Notes: generated by a model not told the origin, from the letters alone. Shown: positions 1-8,143, numbered from the stretch's first letter. The stretch: 24,435 nt of DNA from an uncultured Lachnospiraceae bacterium (GCA_910586205.1 CAJUGD010000045.1:1-24435); one strand, 5' to 3'. Numbers and translations are program-made.

Positions 1-82
1 CAACAGCCTCCACATTCTGCGCCAACTGCTCTATTGTGCCTGTGCGGTTTTCCGGATTGGTCTTGAACTTCCTGCCACCGTA

Positions 83-319
83 GAAACAGCCTGCCGGACA
101 GCGGCAAGAAAAGTGCCGGAGTTAGAGGGTTTCCACTTCCACACACTAAGGCACCCCTATGCAACGAACCTGTTATCAAACGGGGCGCAGCCAAAAAACG
201 TGCAGGAACTTTTAGGACATTCGGACGTAAGCACAACCATGAATGTCTATGCACATGCCACAAGGGAGGCGAAGCGGGATTCCGCAAAGCTATTGGATAA
301 GGTTGTGGGAATGAGTTAA
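83..319 (+). pseudogene. Tyrosine recombinase (phage/ICE-type integrase), C-terminal stump
   Basis: This is the last ~78 residues of a tyrosine site-specific recombinase. The catalytic-domain motifs are visible: HTLRHPYATNLL (the HxxR box, with Pro where Thr is usual), ELLGHSDVSTT (LGH box) and the nucleophile Tyr in MNVYAHAT. An intact protein would be roughly 350-400 residues, so the DNA-binding N-terminus and the first catalytic Arg are missing. The GTG at 113 is only an internal codon. The frame stays open to the window start, but the residues read before ~80 no longer look like an integrase, which suggests a breakpoint near there. The fragment should be inactive. Family assignment is firm; what element it came from is not known. 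Confidence 0.8.
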
Positions 320-344
320 GCAATGAAAACTGAATAAGAAAAAC

Positions 345-385
345 TTTCCCTTGTAGCTTGCCAATAAGGACAAAAACAAGGGAAA
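345..385. repeat. Perfect 10-bp inverted repeat after the integrase stump
   Basis: The arm TTTCCCTTGT at 345-354 is matched exactly by ACAAGGGAAA at 376-385, with a 21-bp centre. No T-run follows on the plus strand, so it is not a convincing terminator. It lies 26 bp past the integrase stop, where an attachment-site arm or a weak transcription stop would be plausible. Confidence 0.45.
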
Positions 386-471
386 TGGATACATATTTTG
401 AGACTGGACATACCGCAAAGCCTTGAAAATAAAGGAAAGTTAAGACAGTTAGTAGACAAACTGGAATTTAT

Positions 472-600
472 TTATAACTTTCTAATTGGAAAAAACATAT
501 AATTCTTCCCTGTTTGTGGACAAGTAAAATCGTGGACTGCTCCTACTAATGGAATAGCATTATCTTCCAGATATTTTATTGCCTCTGAAAAGGGAGTAAA
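472..600 (-). pseudogene. Unassigned coding remnant fused to the 3' end of the P1 peptidase gene
   Basis: A minus-strand frame ending at a TAA at 472-474 reads as protein-like sequence, including EAIKYLEDNAIPLVGAVHDF and then CPQTGKNYMFFPIRKL. It has no convincing start. It remains open back into the end of the peptidase gene in a different frame, with a TTG at 622-624 as the only candidate start. It looks like the tail of a gene joined here by recombination. I do not recognise the family. The overlapping plus-strand frame at about 395-500 is also open, so one of the two must be a shadow. Confidence 0.3.
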
Positions 601-1748
601 GGCAGCAATTCTCCCAGCCCCCAATACACCTGCCCGTCAAGTCCTACCGTCCGCCCGGCACAAACCATAGAATTTAATATCGCCTCATGAGCCGCCTCCG
701 CCGCCCCCTGAAACGCACGGTTAATCAGGGATTCATGAATCACTGACTGCACTGCCAAGTCCTCCCCCGCTGCCATAGGAACCCGGTTAGCCGTACTAAA
801 TCCGATCATTACCTCACCGCTCCCATGGCCGGTGTAAGCGCCTGTGCGGGCAATTCCCACCGCTGTCCGGCGCAGAATCCGCCGAAGCTGCCGGTCAGAC
901 ACCGGAAGATCCGTGGCCAGTATGGTCATAATCGACCCCTGATCTAAACGGGAAACCGCCATACTGCCTTCCTGGCTCTTTTGCAAGTTTTTTATCTCGT
1001 CCTGGGCCAGTTTTTCCAAATCTCCCTTTTCCCTGTTATCCTTTCCCGTATCTCCTTTTTCCTTCTCCCACTTCTCCTTCAGCTCCAGAATCCTCTTTCC
1101 CACCAAAACCCCATCCAGCACAAAATCCTCCGTGGCGCCAAAATTGGACTGCACCAGCACCCCGATGGTATACTCCTTCCCATAAAATTCCACCACCCGG
1201 GAGGCAGACCCGATACCGCCCTTAAGCCCATAGCAGATTGTCCCCGCCCCGGCGCCCACATCCCCCTCTGCAAAATCCACCTCTGCACAGGCAATGGCAT
1301 CCCACACATGCTCCGCCCTCACCCCGCGTCTTTCAATGTGGTTGATATGGCAGTCATTACACTCCCCCACCACCGGATTCAGACTTTTGACCGGAACCTG
1401 CTCCCTCTCACACTGCCGGATCACATGCTCTGTCAAGGCATCCCACACCACCCCCACATTTAAGGTATTGGTAAGAGCAATCGGCGTCTCCAAAGTCCCC
1501 AGTTCATCAATCTGAATCAAACCGCAGCTTTTCCCAAAACCATTATGAACATAAGAAGCCGCCACATATTTGCTGGCAAAAGCATTATCCTGCCCCGGAA
1601 GAATCACCGTAACCCCAGTATGGTTCTCCTGGTTTTTAATGGTACTATGCCCCACCAGCACCCCGGCAACATCCGTAATCTTATTCCCCTTTCCTGTCCT
1701 CATCCGTCCCGGCACAATCCCAAAATCCCGAATCCGCTTCTGTTTCAT
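576..1748 (-). CDS. P1 family (S58, DmpA-like) peptidase
   Basis: A 390-residue member of the DmpA / P1 peptidase family. These N-terminal-nucleophile hydrolases self-cleave at a Gly-Ser bond and act as aminopeptidases or D-amino-acid ester/amide hydrolases. The N-terminus has the family look (ITDVAGVLVGHSTI, residues 24-38). The cleavage and nucleophile site is G271-S272 in DQGSIMTILATDLP, followed by the conserved GIARTG segment at 298-303. A Lys/Glu-rich stretch at about 222-262, just before the cleavage site, looks like an extended processing linker. The ATG at 1748 follows an AGGAAAGG ribosome site. The last residues (LLPFQRQ) run into the region-1 junction, so the native C-terminus may be slightly altered. 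Family is secure; substrate is unknown. Confidence 0.88.
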   Translation of the reverse strand: MKQKRIRDFGIVPGRMRTGKGNKITDVAGVLVGHSTIKNQENHTGVTVILPGQDNAFASKYVAASYVHNGFGKSCGLIQIDELGTLETPIALTNTLNVGVVWDALTEHVIRQCEREQVPVKSLNPVVGECNDCHINHIERRGVRAEHVWDAIACAEVDFAEGDVGAGAGTICYGLKGGIGSASRVVEFYGKEYTIGVLVQSNFGATEDFVLDGVLVGKRILELKEKWEKEKGDTGKDNREKGDLEKLAQDEIKNLQKSQEGSMAVSRLDQGSIMTILATDLPVSDRQLRRILRRTAVGIARTGAYTGHGSGEVMIGFSTANRVPMAAGEDLAVQSVIHESLINRAFQGAAEAAHEAILNSMVCAGRTVGLDGQVYWGLGELLPLLPFQRQ

Positions 1749-1846
1749 AGTCCTTTTCCTTTCCTGATTCCTATTCCCATTCGTTTATTTTGTCCTCTTG
1801 CCCACTAAAGATAAGTCCACAATAACATCAACCATATAAACTTCCT

Positions 1847-3460
1847 CTACTTAATCCGAAAAACCCGGCTCTCCTCCCCGGCCTTAAACGACAGGAAAAC
1901 ATGCTCATCCTCCTGCATAATCCCCTCCCCAATATGGAAAATCAGCCCCCCGTTCTTCACTTCCCCCGGCTCTACCGAAGCGCTGGCCAAATCTGACATC
2001 CCAATCAAATCCACTGGTATATAGCGGTGTCCTCCTGAGGTTATCAGATGTACCATCAAATCCTCATTGGTGCCAATCATACTGAGAAAAGACGTTTTCT
2101 CCGCCCCCAGATTCTCCACATCCATATCCATATACGCAAAAACCTTATCCTCATCCGCTTCAAAATACATGGTGCTGCTTTCCAGCCGCTTCTTCTCCTC
2201 CGCCTGGTTTAAGGTAATCCCCCATCCCTTGATCTCAACCCTGTCGCCGAAAGATTTCACATCCGACCGGAGAAGATATCCCTCCACCTCCTGCTGAATC
2301 TCCCGAACCCGCTCCTGAGCCATTTGAAGTTTCAGGCCGGACTCAATCTCCACCCCTGTAATCCGCTCAAGGATCTCTGTCGAAATACTCTCCTCATCCC
2401 CGGCAAACTCCGAACTGGCAATTGCCCTTCCCTCCTCACCATCCTTTGACCAATAGACCACCGGCCTCTGGCTAAAGGCATGTCCCAAAGGCGTCACGCT
2501 TCCCGAATACTTATGCTTCTCCCGATCTTTCAGATCCTCCCTCTCCTCAAACACCAGTTCAAACCGGTAATTTTCTTCTCCCCTGGCAAGGGTAAAACAA
2601 TTCCCATCCGCCGCCGGCTCCCAGCCCTCCTTCTGTGCCATGCGGTAAACCTGAGCAAAATAGAGATTATTAATATCAAAATCCGGATATTCCCTGGTCT
2701 CATCCCCGTTAATAACCGTGATTCCGTTGGTATCCTTTCTCACAGCCTGTAATTCTTCCTCCGGCACATCCGCCGGAATTTCCCCCAGGAAATACCGTTC
2801 CAAAAACATCAGATAATTGGTTTCCAGATACTGCTGCATGGACTCCTTATCATGGAATCCGGTAACACTGTCCGGAATCCGGATTACCCCCGGCTGGTAT
2901 CCCTCCGGCGCAAACCCCTGGATCTCCACCCGGATATTGGCGCTGTTCCACCCATCCCCCACTGTACCCCTGGTAAATTTTGCCGGAAGATCTGCCTCCT
3001 TATAGGCATCCGCAATTTGAGCCAGCTTCTCTGCCAGCCCTTCGATCTCTTTGTACCCCTCAATGGTGGCCACCAGCTCCTTCTCCCCTTCTCCCGGTTC
3101 CAGAAAAAGATCTAGCTCCCCGGCCTTTTTCAGCACAAAAGCCATGGGCAAAGTGTCGTCAAAGCCCTTGTCCGTATACTCCTCCCCCACAGGATATACC
3201 TCAAACTCCAGCTTCTCTCCATCCTTCTGCATCACCCGGTAGGAAGCCTCCTCCCCCTCCCCGGACATCAACTCAATCTGAAATTTCCCGCCGTACCGGT
3301 TCTTTAAATACGTTTCCACCTCCGGATAAGGAGATTTATCTCCCATGGAAGAACAGCCAGACAGGCAAAATGCCAGGCACAAGAAAGCCGCCGCCAAAAG
3401 CTTTCCCCCCTTAAGCCCTTTTCCCCGAAAATCTCTGCCACATTTTACAATCCTTTTCAT
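1847..3460 (-). CDS. Lipoprotein of unknown function
   Basis: This encodes about 537 residues. The start at 3460 is chosen because GGAGAAG sits 5 nt upstream; an upstream TTG at 3532 lacks such support. The N-terminus is a lipoprotein signal: a basic head, a hydrophobic core (LLAAAFLCLAFCL, from about residue 21) and lipobox LSGC with the acceptor Cys at 36. The mature protein is acidic and soluble-looking, with no further membrane segment and no recognised catalytic motif. The C-terminus reads like beta-rich sequence. It should be anchored on the outer face of the membrane. It lies 98 bp upstream of the P1 peptidase on the same strand, so the two may be cotranscribed. I do not recognise a domain. 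Confidence 0.8.
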   Translation of the reverse strand: MKRIVKCGRDFRGKGLKGGKLLAAAFLCLAFCLSGCSSMGDKSPYPEVETYLKNRYGGKFQIELMSGEGEEASYRVMQKDGEKLEFEVYPVGEEYTDKGFDDTLPMAFVLKKAGELDLFLEPGEGEKELVATIEGYKEIEGLAEKLAQIADAYKEADLPAKFTRGTVGDGWNSANIRVEIQGFAPEGYQPGVIRIPDSVTGFHDKESMQQYLETNYLMFLERYFLGEIPADVPEEELQAVRKDTNGITVINGDETREYPDFDINNLYFAQVYRMAQKEGWEPAADGNCFTLARGEENYRFELVFEEREDLKDREKHKYSGSVTPLGHAFSQRPVVYWSKDGEEGRAIASSEFAGDEESISTEILERITGVEIESGLKLQMAQERVREIQQEVEGYLLRSDVKSFGDRVEIKGWGITLNQAEEKKRLESSTMYFEADEDKVFAYMDMDVENLGAEKTSFLSMIGTNEDLMVHLITSGGHRYIPVDLIGMSDLASASVEPGEVKNGGLIFHIGEGIMQEDEHVFLSFKAGEESRVFRIK

Positions 3461-3547
3461 AATCTTCTCCGTTCTGCAGTATAAAATGCCTCTAAAGCTC
3501 TCTGCCCCCCTTGCCTTTCCCAGCACAAACAAGCTCTCTGTCTCCTG

Positions 3548-3580
3548 GCTCTCCCGCCTTTTTCAGAACAAAAGCAATCA
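3548..3580 (-). pseudogene. Possible remnant duplicate of part of the lipoprotein gene
   Basis: In the 263-bp gap between the aminotransferase and lipoprotein genes, bases 3548-3577 match 3115-3144 inside the lipoprotein gene at about 26 of 30 positions. Both copies read AFVLKKAGE on the minus strand, and a further ELV follows in each. No intact gene surrounds the copy. It is most simply a fragment left by a partial duplication. The rest of the gap (3461-3723) shows nothing else I can name. Confidence 0.3.
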
Positions 3581-3723
3581 GAACAAAATCAACCGGACAG
3601 GTATCAGCAGCCCCGGTAAGGAACGGCCAGAAAGCCCTGTTATCACACCAAGGGACAAAACCGCCAAAAGCCCTCTGTCCCATAACCTTTTACTCCTTTT
3701 TTCATTGATATTCCATCAAAACC

Positions 3724-4563
3724 CTACAGACCAATCTCCTCCATATACTTATCCCGCAGCTTCTTCACCAGCTCCGCGTTCTTCATCCCCACAGCCTTTC
3801 CGTCTAATTCCATGGCACGCATGCTGGGATGGCTGGTGCTGGACACAATAATTTCTTCCGCCTCTGCCATCTCCTTTAGGGTAAATGCTCTCTCCTCCAC
3901 CGGGATTCCCAGTTCCCCGCAATACCGGATCATATGGTTCCTCTCCGTGCCCGGCAGAATCAGGTTATCCAGAGGATGGGTGACAAACACTCCGTCCTTG
4001 ATCAAAGATATATTGGAGTGAGATCCCTCTGTCACATATCCGTCACGGACAAACACTGCCTCGCTGCACCCGGCCTCCTTGGCCTTCTGGGCAGCCATAA
4101 CATTGGGCAAAAGGTTCAAGGTCTTGATATTGCAGTGAAGGAAACGGGTATCCTCCACACTCAAAAGCCGGTACTCATCCGACATCTCCACGCCCTTCCA
4201 AGGCTTGCTGTACACATAGAGATTACTGGCAGCCCCCTCCGGGAACAGATGGTTTCTCGGAGATGAGGCACGGGTAATCTGCCAGTACAAAAACTGGCAG
4301 GGACTCTCCACCTTAAGCGCTAACTCCTCCAAAAGATGCCCGATCTCCTCCTTTGATGCCGGCAGCTCAATCCTTACTAATGCAGCACTGTTTGCCATCC
4401 TGTCCAGATGGTCGTTCAGGGCAAAGATCTTGTGGTTAAACACCATCGCCACCTCGTAGATACCATCCCCAAAGTAAAATCCTCTGTCATTGGCCGGTAT
4501 CATCATATCCTCAATCGAGGTGATCTTTCCATTGTAATAAGCCAGGTTTTTCATTCGTTCCAT
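3724..4563 (-). CDS. dat: D-amino-acid (D-alanine) aminotransferase, class IV
   Basis: A 279-residue fold-type IV PLP aminotransferase, the usual length for D-alanine aminotransferase, which converts D-Ala and 2-oxoglutarate to pyruvate and D-Glu. K147 in NIKTLNLLPNVMAAQ is the Schiff-base lysine. The downstream EAVFVRDGYVTEGSHSNI block with E179 matches the cofactor-binding region of the D-Ala enzymes better than that of branched-chain aminotransferases. The RGFYFGDGIYE motif is at 27-37. A GGAGAGG site precedes the ATG at 4563; the internal ATG three codons later is an alternative. Its promoter is at 4675-4703. A branched-chain or aminodeoxychorismate-lyase role cannot be fully excluded, because class IV members share these motifs. 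Confidence 0.85.
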   Translation of the reverse strand: MERMKNLAYYNGKITSIEDMMIPANDRGFYFGDGIYEVAMVFNHKIFALNDHLDRMANSAALVRIELPASKEEIGHLLEELALKVESPCQFLYWQITRASSPRNHLFPEGAASNLYVYSKPWKGVEMSDEYRLLSVEDTRFLHCNIKTLNLLPNVMAAQKAKEAGCSEAVFVRDGYVTEGSHSNISLIKDGVFVTHPLDNLILPGTERNHMIRYCGELGIPVEERAFTLKEMAEAEEIIVSSTSHPSMRAMELDGKAVGMKNAELVKKLRDKYMEEIGL

Positions 4564-4674
4564 AACAATTCCTCTCCTCTCACGCTTTAACGCGGCATAT
4601 ATTTTTCACTGCTGCCCCCAAGCCGGGCAGAAACATGTCCTGCCGTAAACAGCAGCAATCTTTTATTCCATTTC

Positions 4675-4703
4675 AGTATACGATTTATGATTTCGTTTGT
4701 AAA
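4675..4703 (-). promoter_or_regulatory. Promoter for dat
   Basis: On the minus strand TTTACA (4698-4703), a 17-bp spacer and TATACT (4675-4680) form a near-consensus SigA promoter. It is about 110 bp upstream of the dat start. Confidence 0.65.
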
Positions 4704-4777
4704 GAGAAAAAGGAGAACCCCTCTGTAAAGAAATTCCCTCAGTTAACATTTTTGATACTTTCCCATACATAACCACC

Positions 4778-4805
4778 TTTTCAAAAATCTTTCTTCCGTT
4801 ATAAT
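4778..4805 (+). promoter_or_regulatory. Promoter for the first alpha-galactosidase
   Basis: A perfect TATAAT lies at 4800-4805, with a weak TTTTCA -35 at 4778-4783 and a 16-bp spacer. The poor -35 fits an activator-dependent promoter. A CTTTCCCATAC sequence just upstream loosely resembles the direct-repeat unit at 9249-9282. Confidence 0.5.
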
Positions 4806-4873
4806 AAAACTACACAAAAACAATGACACAGACAACCACGGCAAACATTACACAAGCAACAGCGCTCACCAAA

Positions 4874-4892
4874 GGCAGCAATTATTGCCGCC
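4874..4892 (+). promoter_or_regulatory. Near-perfect palindrome in the alpha-galactosidase leader
   Basis: GGCAGCAATTATTGCCGCC has 9-bp arms around one base with a single mismatch. CACC upstream and GGTG downstream could extend it. It ends about 22 bp before the GGAGG ribosome site, so it could be an operator or a leader hairpin that limits ribosome access or protects the mRNA. Confidence 0.5.
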
Positions 4893-4928
4893 TGGGTGCT
4901 AATCTGACAAAAATGGAGGTACATCAAC

Positions 4929-7169
4929 ATGGCAATCCTTTTTCACGAAGCTGCGAAAGAGTTCCACCTGTACAATAACACCATCAGCTATATTATAAAA
5001 ATCTTAGACAACGGCCACTTAGGCCAGCTCTACTTCGGATCCAGAATCAGCGACCGGCCGGATTTCGACCATCTGCTGGAATCCTGCTACCGCCCCATGG
5101 CTTCCTACCAGTCCGAAGGCTATGCTTTCTCTCTGGAGCACATCAAGCAGGAGTACCCGGTCTATGGTACCACGGACTTTAAGCTTCCTGCCATGGAGAT
5201 CCTGCAAAAGAATGGCAGCCGCATCACCGACTTTACTTATCAGTCCCACCGCATCTATTCTGGCAAACCGGGATTAGAAGGGCTGCCCGCCACCTACACC
5301 GAATCAGACGAGGAGGCCGATACCTTGGAAGTGACTTTAAAAGACGAGCTCCTGGGTTTGCGGCTGATCCTTCTCTACACTATTTTCAGCGAGGAAGGGA
5401 TCATAGCCAGAAGCGCACGGTTTGAGAATCCTACGGAAGATTCCTTTGACATCACCAGAGCCATGAGTCTCAGCCTGGATTTGCCGGACTGTGATTACGA
5501 CTGGATTCAGTTCTCCGGTGCATGGTCCAGAGAACGTCAGGTAAAAACCCGCCGTTTAGAGCAGGGCATCCAGTCAGTCAGCAGCACCCGCGGCCATTCC
5601 AGCAACACCCACAATCCTTTTGTTGTGCTGAAGCGTCCCACGGCAGATGAATTTCAGGGCGAAGTAATGGGCTTCTCCTTAATATACAGCGGCAACTTCC
5701 TGGCTCAAGCCGAGGTAGATACCTACAATGTAACCCGTGTGATGCTGGGCATTAATCCCTTTGGATTTACCTGGCACTTAGCTCCCGGCGAAAAGTTCCA
5801 GACCCCGGAAGCCGTAACCGTTTACTCCCAACAGGGATTAAACGGCATGAGCCAGACCTTCCACCGCCTGTACCGCAGCCGCTTAGCCAGAGGAGAATGG
5901 CGGGACAAGGTCCGCCCGATTCTTTTAAACAACTGGGAAGCTACCTACTTTGACTTTGACGAAGACAAGCTGGTGGAGATTGCCCGGGCTGCCAAAGCAG
6001 ACGGTGTGGAGCTGTTCGTGCTGGATGACGGCTGGTTCGGAGCCCGCAGCAATGACTATGCCGGTCTGGGAGACTGGTACGCCAACAAGGACCGCCTGCC
6101 AAACGGCATCAAAGGCCTGTCGGAAAAGATCGAAGCCCTGGGTATGAAGTTCGGCCTGTGGGTGGAGCTTGAGATGGCCAACATGGACAGTGATCTTTAC
6201 CGCGCTCATCCTGACTGGCTGATTCAGACCCCGGGACGCCCCCTGTCCCACGGAAGACACCAATATGTGCTTGACTTTTCCCGGACCGAGGTAGTTGATC
6301 ATATCTATGAGATGATAGCCCAAATCCTGTCCGAGTCCAAGGTTTCTTATATTAAATGGGATATGAACCGCTCTATCACCGAATGCTACTCCCTGGCTCT
6401 GGCTCCTGAGCGGCAGGGGGAGGTATTCCACCGTTATGTTCTGGGGCTGTACTCTTTGTATGAGCGGCTGACTCAGAATTTCCCCCATATCCTGTTTGAG
6501 TCCTGCGCCTCCGGAGGCGCCCGGTTCGATGCAGGAATGCTTTATTACGCTCCTCAGTGCTGGACCAGTGATGATTCTGATGCAGCAGAGCGGATCAAAA
6601 TCCAGTACGGCACCAGCTTTGGTTATCCGGTCGTCAGCATGGGCGCCCATGTATCTGCTGTGCCTAACCACCAGCTCAACCGGATCACGCCCTTGTCCAC
6701 CCGGGGTAATGTTGCTTTCTTCGGCGCCTTTGGCTATGAGCTGGATCTGCAGAAGCTGACAGATGAGGAACGAGAGATGGTCCGGGAGCAGATTCATTTC
6801 ATGAAGCGTTACCGCTCTGTGATCCAGTTCGGTACCTTCTACCGGCTCCAGAGCCCCTTTGAGCACAATATCGCCGCCTGGATGGTGGTATCTGATGATC
6901 AGAGGACAGCCATTGTAGGATATTATAAGATTTTAAATGACGTAAACTGCGAGTACCGCCGCCTTCGCCTAAAAGGCTTGGATCCTCAAAAAGTCTACCG
7001 GGTCGATCAGACCGGCATGTGCCACGGCGGCGACGAGCTGATGCACTTAGGCTTGATCACTACCGACTCCTCAGCCGGACAGCCTGCCAGCGGACAGCCT
7101 GAGGAGGGCTTTGAGGTCTGCACGGACTTCTGGTCAAAGCTTTATATTCTGACCAGCAATGAAAACTAA
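4929..7169 (+). CDS. Alpha-galactosidase, GH36
   Basis: A 746-residue retaining alpha-galactosidase that releases terminal alpha-1,6-galactose from melibiose or raffinose-type sugars. It shows an N-terminal beta-sandwich (about 1-280), a catalytic TIM barrel (about 290-640) and a C-terminal beta domain. The nucleophile is D478 in YIKWDMNRS; the acid/base is D548 in CWTSDDSDA. These are the positions I recall for the Geobacillus-type tetrameric enzymes. LDDGWFGAR and DSDLYRAHPDW are intact, but the usual EPEM motif reads ELEM (L414). No signal peptide is seen, so it acts in the cytosol on imported sugar. The ATG at 4929 follows TGGAGGT. It is separately transcribed and ends at a shared bidirectional terminator. 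Confidence 0.95.
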   Translation: MAILFHEAAKEFHLYNNTISYIIKILDNGHLGQLYFGSRISDRPDFDHLLESCYRPMASYQSEGYAFSLEHIKQEYPVYGTTDFKLPAMEILQKNGSRITDFTYQSHRIYSGKPGLEGLPATYTESDEEADTLEVTLKDELLGLRLILLYTIFSEEGIIARSARFENPTEDSFDITRAMSLSLDLPDCDYDWIQFSGAWSRERQVKTRRLEQGIQSVSSTRGHSSNTHNPFVVLKRPTADEFQGEVMGFSLIYSGNFLAQAEVDTYNVTRVMLGINPFGFTWHLAPGEKFQTPEAVTVYSQQGLNGMSQTFHRLYRSRLARGEWRDKVRPILLNNWEATYFDFDEDKLVEIARAAKADGVELFVLDDGWFGARSNDYAGLGDWYANKDRLPNGIKGLSEKIEALGMKFGLWVELEMANMDSDLYRAHPDWLIQTPGRPLSHGRHQYVLDFSRTEVVDHIYEMIAQILSESKVSYIKWDMNRSITECYSLALAPERQGEVFHRYVLGLYSLYERLTQNFPHILFESCASGGARFDAGMLYYAPQCWTSDDSDAAERIKIQYGTSFGYPVVSMGAHVSAVPNHQLNRITPLSTRGNVAFFGAFGYELDLQKLTDEEREMVREQIHFMKRYRSVIQFGTFYRLQSPFEHNIAAWMVVSDDQRTAIVGYYKILNDVNCEYRRLRLKGLDPQKVYRVDQTGMCHGGDELMHLGLITTDSSAGQPASGQPEEGFEVCTDFWSKLYILTSNEN

Positions 7170-7176
7170 AATCAAA

Positions 7177-7223
7177 AAAGGATTTGCCCTGCTTTTCAAG
7201 TTTCAGCAAAGGGCAAATCCTTT
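7177..7223. terminator. Bidirectional Rho-independent terminator
   Basis: A perfect 13-bp stem (AAAGGATTTGCCC at 7177-7189 with GGGCAAATCCTTT at 7211-7223) sits between the convergent alpha-galactosidase and AraC-family genes. T-rich sequence follows on both strands, so it can stop transcription from either side. Confidence 0.85.
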
Positions 7224-7240
7224 AATTTTCTCTGTCAGGC

Positions 7241-8143
7241 TTAGCATCGGGCCGCAGGGCCGCTGCACAGACTCTGCAGCTCCCTCTGCAGCCGCTCTCG
7301 ATAGGCCGCTGATACGGAGCTTCTGTACTTGGTCGGCGTAACCCCCATCCTCTTCTTAAAAATCGCTGAAAAAGCCGCCGGATTCTTAAAACCGCAGCTT
7401 TCCGCTACCTCCTCAACCGGCTGCCCGCTCAAAGTCAAAAGCTCTGTAGCCCGGGTAATGCAGAAATTGGTCAGGTATTCCTTGGGCGGCACTCCCAAAG
7501 TTTCATTGAAAATCTGATACAGATATACCCGGCTCACCGCCACCTGTCTGGCAATGTCCGCCACCTGAAGCCCCTCTGAAAAATGCTGCTGGATATATGC
7601 CACTGCCTCCCTTAGATAACGGTTGGTATTTTCCCGGTGGTGATCCGGATCATACTGCTGCTCCGGCTGTTCTTCCCCCAAAAGACAAGATAAAAACTCA
7701 TAAAACAGCCCGTGAAGGTAAAATTCATTTTTCAGACTGTTTTTGTTATGTTTTAACATCTCCATCACCAGTTCCCCAATTCGCTCCTTCTCCTTGCTTT
7801 TAAATACCAGATGATTATGATTTAACCCCATCCGGTACAGGTATTCCGGCGCCCGAGGCCCGGAAAACCCCACCCAGACATACGTCCATGGGTTGTCCGG
7901 ACATGCGTAATAAAAGGTCACAGTATTGGGTTCAATGAGAAACCCCTGCCCTTCCTTCACATGATAACGGCTGTCTCCTACCACATACTCCCCTTCCCCC
8001 TCCAGTACATAATGAACCACATAATTAGGACGCACCGCAGGGCCAAAGCGGTGCAGAGGGTCACATTTCTCATATCCGCAGAAACACAGATAAAAATCCT
8101 GGATCTGACGGTTGGTCAGCTGAAGCACAATCGATTGTTCCAT
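7241..8143 (-). CDS. AraC-family transcriptional regulator (first, downstream of the pair)
   Basis: About 300 residues in the AraC/XylS layout typical of sugar-operon activators. The N-terminal cupin-like sensing domain includes YVVHYVLEGEGEY and EPNTVTFYYACPDNPWTYVW. The C-terminus carries two helix-turn-helix motifs (VADIARQVAVSRVYLYQIF, then PVEEVAESCGFKNPAAFSAIFKK and GVTPTKYR). The start at 8143 is preferred because GGAG lies 6 nt upstream. An in-frame ATG at 8179 would add 12 residues but has only a weak site. It is 60-100 bp downstream of a second AraC gene on the same strand and is probably cotranscribed. A likely role is control of the neighbouring alpha-galactoside genes; the ligand is inferred only. 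Confidence 0.88.
   Translation of the reverse strand: MEQSIVLQLTNRQIQDFYLCFCGYEKCDPLHRFGPAVRPNYVVHYVLEGEGEYVVGDSRYHVKEGQGFLIEPNTVTFYYACPDNPWTYVWVGFSGPRAPEYLYRMGLNHNHLVFKSKEKERIGELVMEMLKHNKNSLKNEFYLHGLFYEFLSCLLGEEQPEQQYDPDHHRENTNRYLREAVAYIQQHFSEGLQVADIARQVAVSRVYLYQIFNETLGVPPKEYLTNFCITRATELLTLSGQPVEEVAESCGFKNPAAFSAIFKKRMGVTPTKYRSSVSAAYRERLQRELQSLCSGPAARC

Larger units (their letters stand above)
4564..4928. other. Divergent intergenic control region between dat and the first alpha-galactosidase
   Basis: No gene is visible here. It holds a strong minus-strand promoter for dat, a plus-strand promoter for the alpha-galactosidase and a palindrome just before the latter's ribosome site. A hairpin-forming GGCAG/CTGCC pair near 4625-4643 lies in the dat leader. 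Confidence 0.7.

Noticed and set aside
5925..6866. A 313-codon open frame on the minus strand
   Set aside because: It lies entirely antisense within the first alpha-galactosidase, has no recognisable protein family and no good ribosome site.
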